Shown here piece by piece: positions 63,216-64,000 of a stretch of 64,000 nt of DNA. The stretch lies in NCBI RefSeq assembly GCF_003958635.1, contig NZ_RSEK01000004.1, positions 186,001 through 250,000 on the forward strand, in the 5' to 3' direction. A model generated the notes under the pieces. That model worked only from the letters and a program-made list of their open reading frames with translations. It did not search any database and was not told the origin of the DNA. Each line of letters opens with the position of its first letter. Position 1 is the stretch's first letter. This DNA is from Altericroceibacterium xinjiangense (GTDB taxonomy: Bacteria; Pseudomonadota; Alphaproteobacteria; Sphingomonadales; Sphingomonadaceae). The translations under genes were made by a program, and so were the position numbers.

Positions 63216-64000
63216 ATGGCGATCGCGCCGAATGCGTTCGAGAGGGCGGGCGGAACGGAGGCAGAGCCGCCGCACGCCGAAACGATGCCCTGGCCGTCGG
63301 AAAAGGCCGGGTACTACGCGCTGTTCTGCATTATTTTCGCGACCTTCCTGACCTTCTTCGACCAGACCGTGTTCGCGATGCTGGCGCAGAAGATGAAGCT
63401 CAGCTTCGGCTTGTCGGATTCGGCACTTGGCTTCGTTCTTGGGCCCGCAAGCGTGGTTGCCTTCGTGTTCGTCGGGATCCCGCTGGCGCGGCTGGTCGAT
63501 ATCTATCCCCGCAAGTACGTGCTGTCCGCCGGCATCGCCGTCCTTGGCCTGATTACCGCGCTGGGCGGGCTGGCGCAGAGCTTCGGCCAGCTGGTCGCCA
63601 CGCGGCTGTTCGTCGGCGCGGGCGGATCGGCCAACGGGCCGGGCTCGTATTCCATGCTGTCCGATTTCTTCCGGCCGGTTCGCATTCCGCTGGTGTTCGC
63701 GCTGCTGCAGCTGGGTTACATCCTCGGCAGCTCGGTCGGGACGTGGGGCGGCGGTCAGCTGATCGCCTGGACCGAAAGCTGGCCGGAAACGACCGAGTTC
63801 CTCGGCCTGACGATCTTCAACTGGCAATGGGTGCTGATCATGATCGGCCTGCCGGGCCTGCTGGCGGCGGTCCTGTTCCTGTTCGTGAAGGAGCCGGCCC
63901 GCCGAAACGCCCCCGATGCAAAGCCGCTGGTGCCGGAAGATGCCACGCTGGGGCGCAAGCTGCTCGCCTTCACCGGGTTCGACGCCATTCGGGCGATCAA
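63216..64000 (+). CDS. MFS transporter, truncated by window end
   Basis: At least 261 residues, open at the right edge. About seven helices are seen so far: YYALFCIIFATFLTFFDQTV (helix 1), DSALGFVLGPASVVAFVFVG (helix 2), the A-motif-like loop ARLVDIYPRKYVL, and the YSMLSDFFRPVRIPLVFALL region of helices 4-5. The layout resembles spinster-like sphingomonad MFS proteins often found with SDR/NTF2 genes. ATG 63216 follows GGGAG. Substrate unknown. Confidence 0.88.
   Translation, partial: MAIAPNAFERAGGTEAEPPHAETMPWPSEKAGYYALFCIIFATFLTFFDQTVFAMLAQKMKLSFGLSDSALGFVLGPASVVAFVFVGIPLARLVDIYPRKYVLSAGIAVLGLITALGGLAQSFGQLVATRLFVGAGGSANGPGSYSMLSDFFRPVRIPLVFALLQLGYILGSSVGTWGGGQLIAWTESWPETTEFLGLTIFNWQWVLIMIGLPGLLAAVLFLFVKEPARRNAPDAKPLVPEDATLGRKLLAFTGFDAIRAI

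Overview
The window is GC-rich, densely packed, single-chromosome-type DNA. It looks like an alphaproteobacterium of the order Sphingomonadales, most likely an Erythrobacteraceae-like genus. The assignment is an inference from memory of families and gene order, not from a search. It rests on a UPF0262 gene beside dnaB, a TimA-type Tim44 protein near secB and smr, DUF6491 and DUF4136 lipoproteins, the rpmH-rnpA-yidD-yidC-engB order, the ubiE-ubiB-coaBC-dut run, and frequent GTG/TTG starts. I see no rRNA, tRNA, CRISPR array, insertion sequence or prophage.

Layout. 0-3.7 kb: an SDR oxidoreductase, a DnaQ-fold exonuclease, a ZIP metal transporter and a manganese catalase, the last with a general-stress (EcfG-like) promoter candidate. 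3.8-9.4 kb: fumC, then a valine-catabolism cluster (mmsA, enoyl-CoA hydratase, mmsB), then a convergent manA. 9.7-17.9 kb: a glycosyltransferase, a DUF2236 oxygenase-like protein, a MipA/OmpV porin-like protein, ftsH, an RhtA-like exporter, a broken DUF3667 gene, DUF3072, rpoZ and a phospholipase-D-type cardiolipin synthase. 18-22 kb: dnaB, UPF0262, a GH25-fold protein that has lost its catalytic acids, and an endonuclease/exonuclease/phosphatase lipoprotein. 22.2-31.2 kb mixes core genes (M14 carboxypeptidase, DUF4136, galE, rpmJ, HAD, ClC) with accessory pieces: an SH3-repeat protein, two copies of a roughly 250-bp interspersed element, a GNAT acetyltransferase, an ABM monooxygenase and three small unrecognised membrane or lipid-anchored proteins.

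31-47 kb is core: a FocA-type channel, comM, the rpmH-rnpA-yidD-yidC-engB block (translation, RNase P, membrane insertion, ribosome assembly), a PHB-depolymerase-type esterase, GST, dapE, a dicarboxylate symporter, a DUF6491 lipoprotein, nth, dapB, a sirtuin, a ThiF/MoeB-like E1, dnaA and rpsT. 47-64 kb: mutM, a DMT exporter, ubiE-ubiB-coaBC-dut, a TrkH/TrkA potassium system, a second DUF4136 protein, trpS, murJ, secB, timA, smr, and at the right edge an SDR, an NTF2-like protein and a truncated MFS transporter.

The most unusual signal is the pair of ~250-bp repeats at 22643-22892 (minus) and 29141-29403 (plus). Each lies in the same orientation just downstream of an unrelated gene. Their differences do not follow a coding pattern, and at least one conserved hairpin is kept by a G-U-compatible change, so the element may be a structured RNA or a non-autonomous mobile sequence. 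Other points worth checking are the catalytically stripped GH25 protein, the internally deleted DUF3667 gene, a terminator-like hairpin inside the rpmH leader, and a TGC-rich dyad before the PHB-depolymerase gene.
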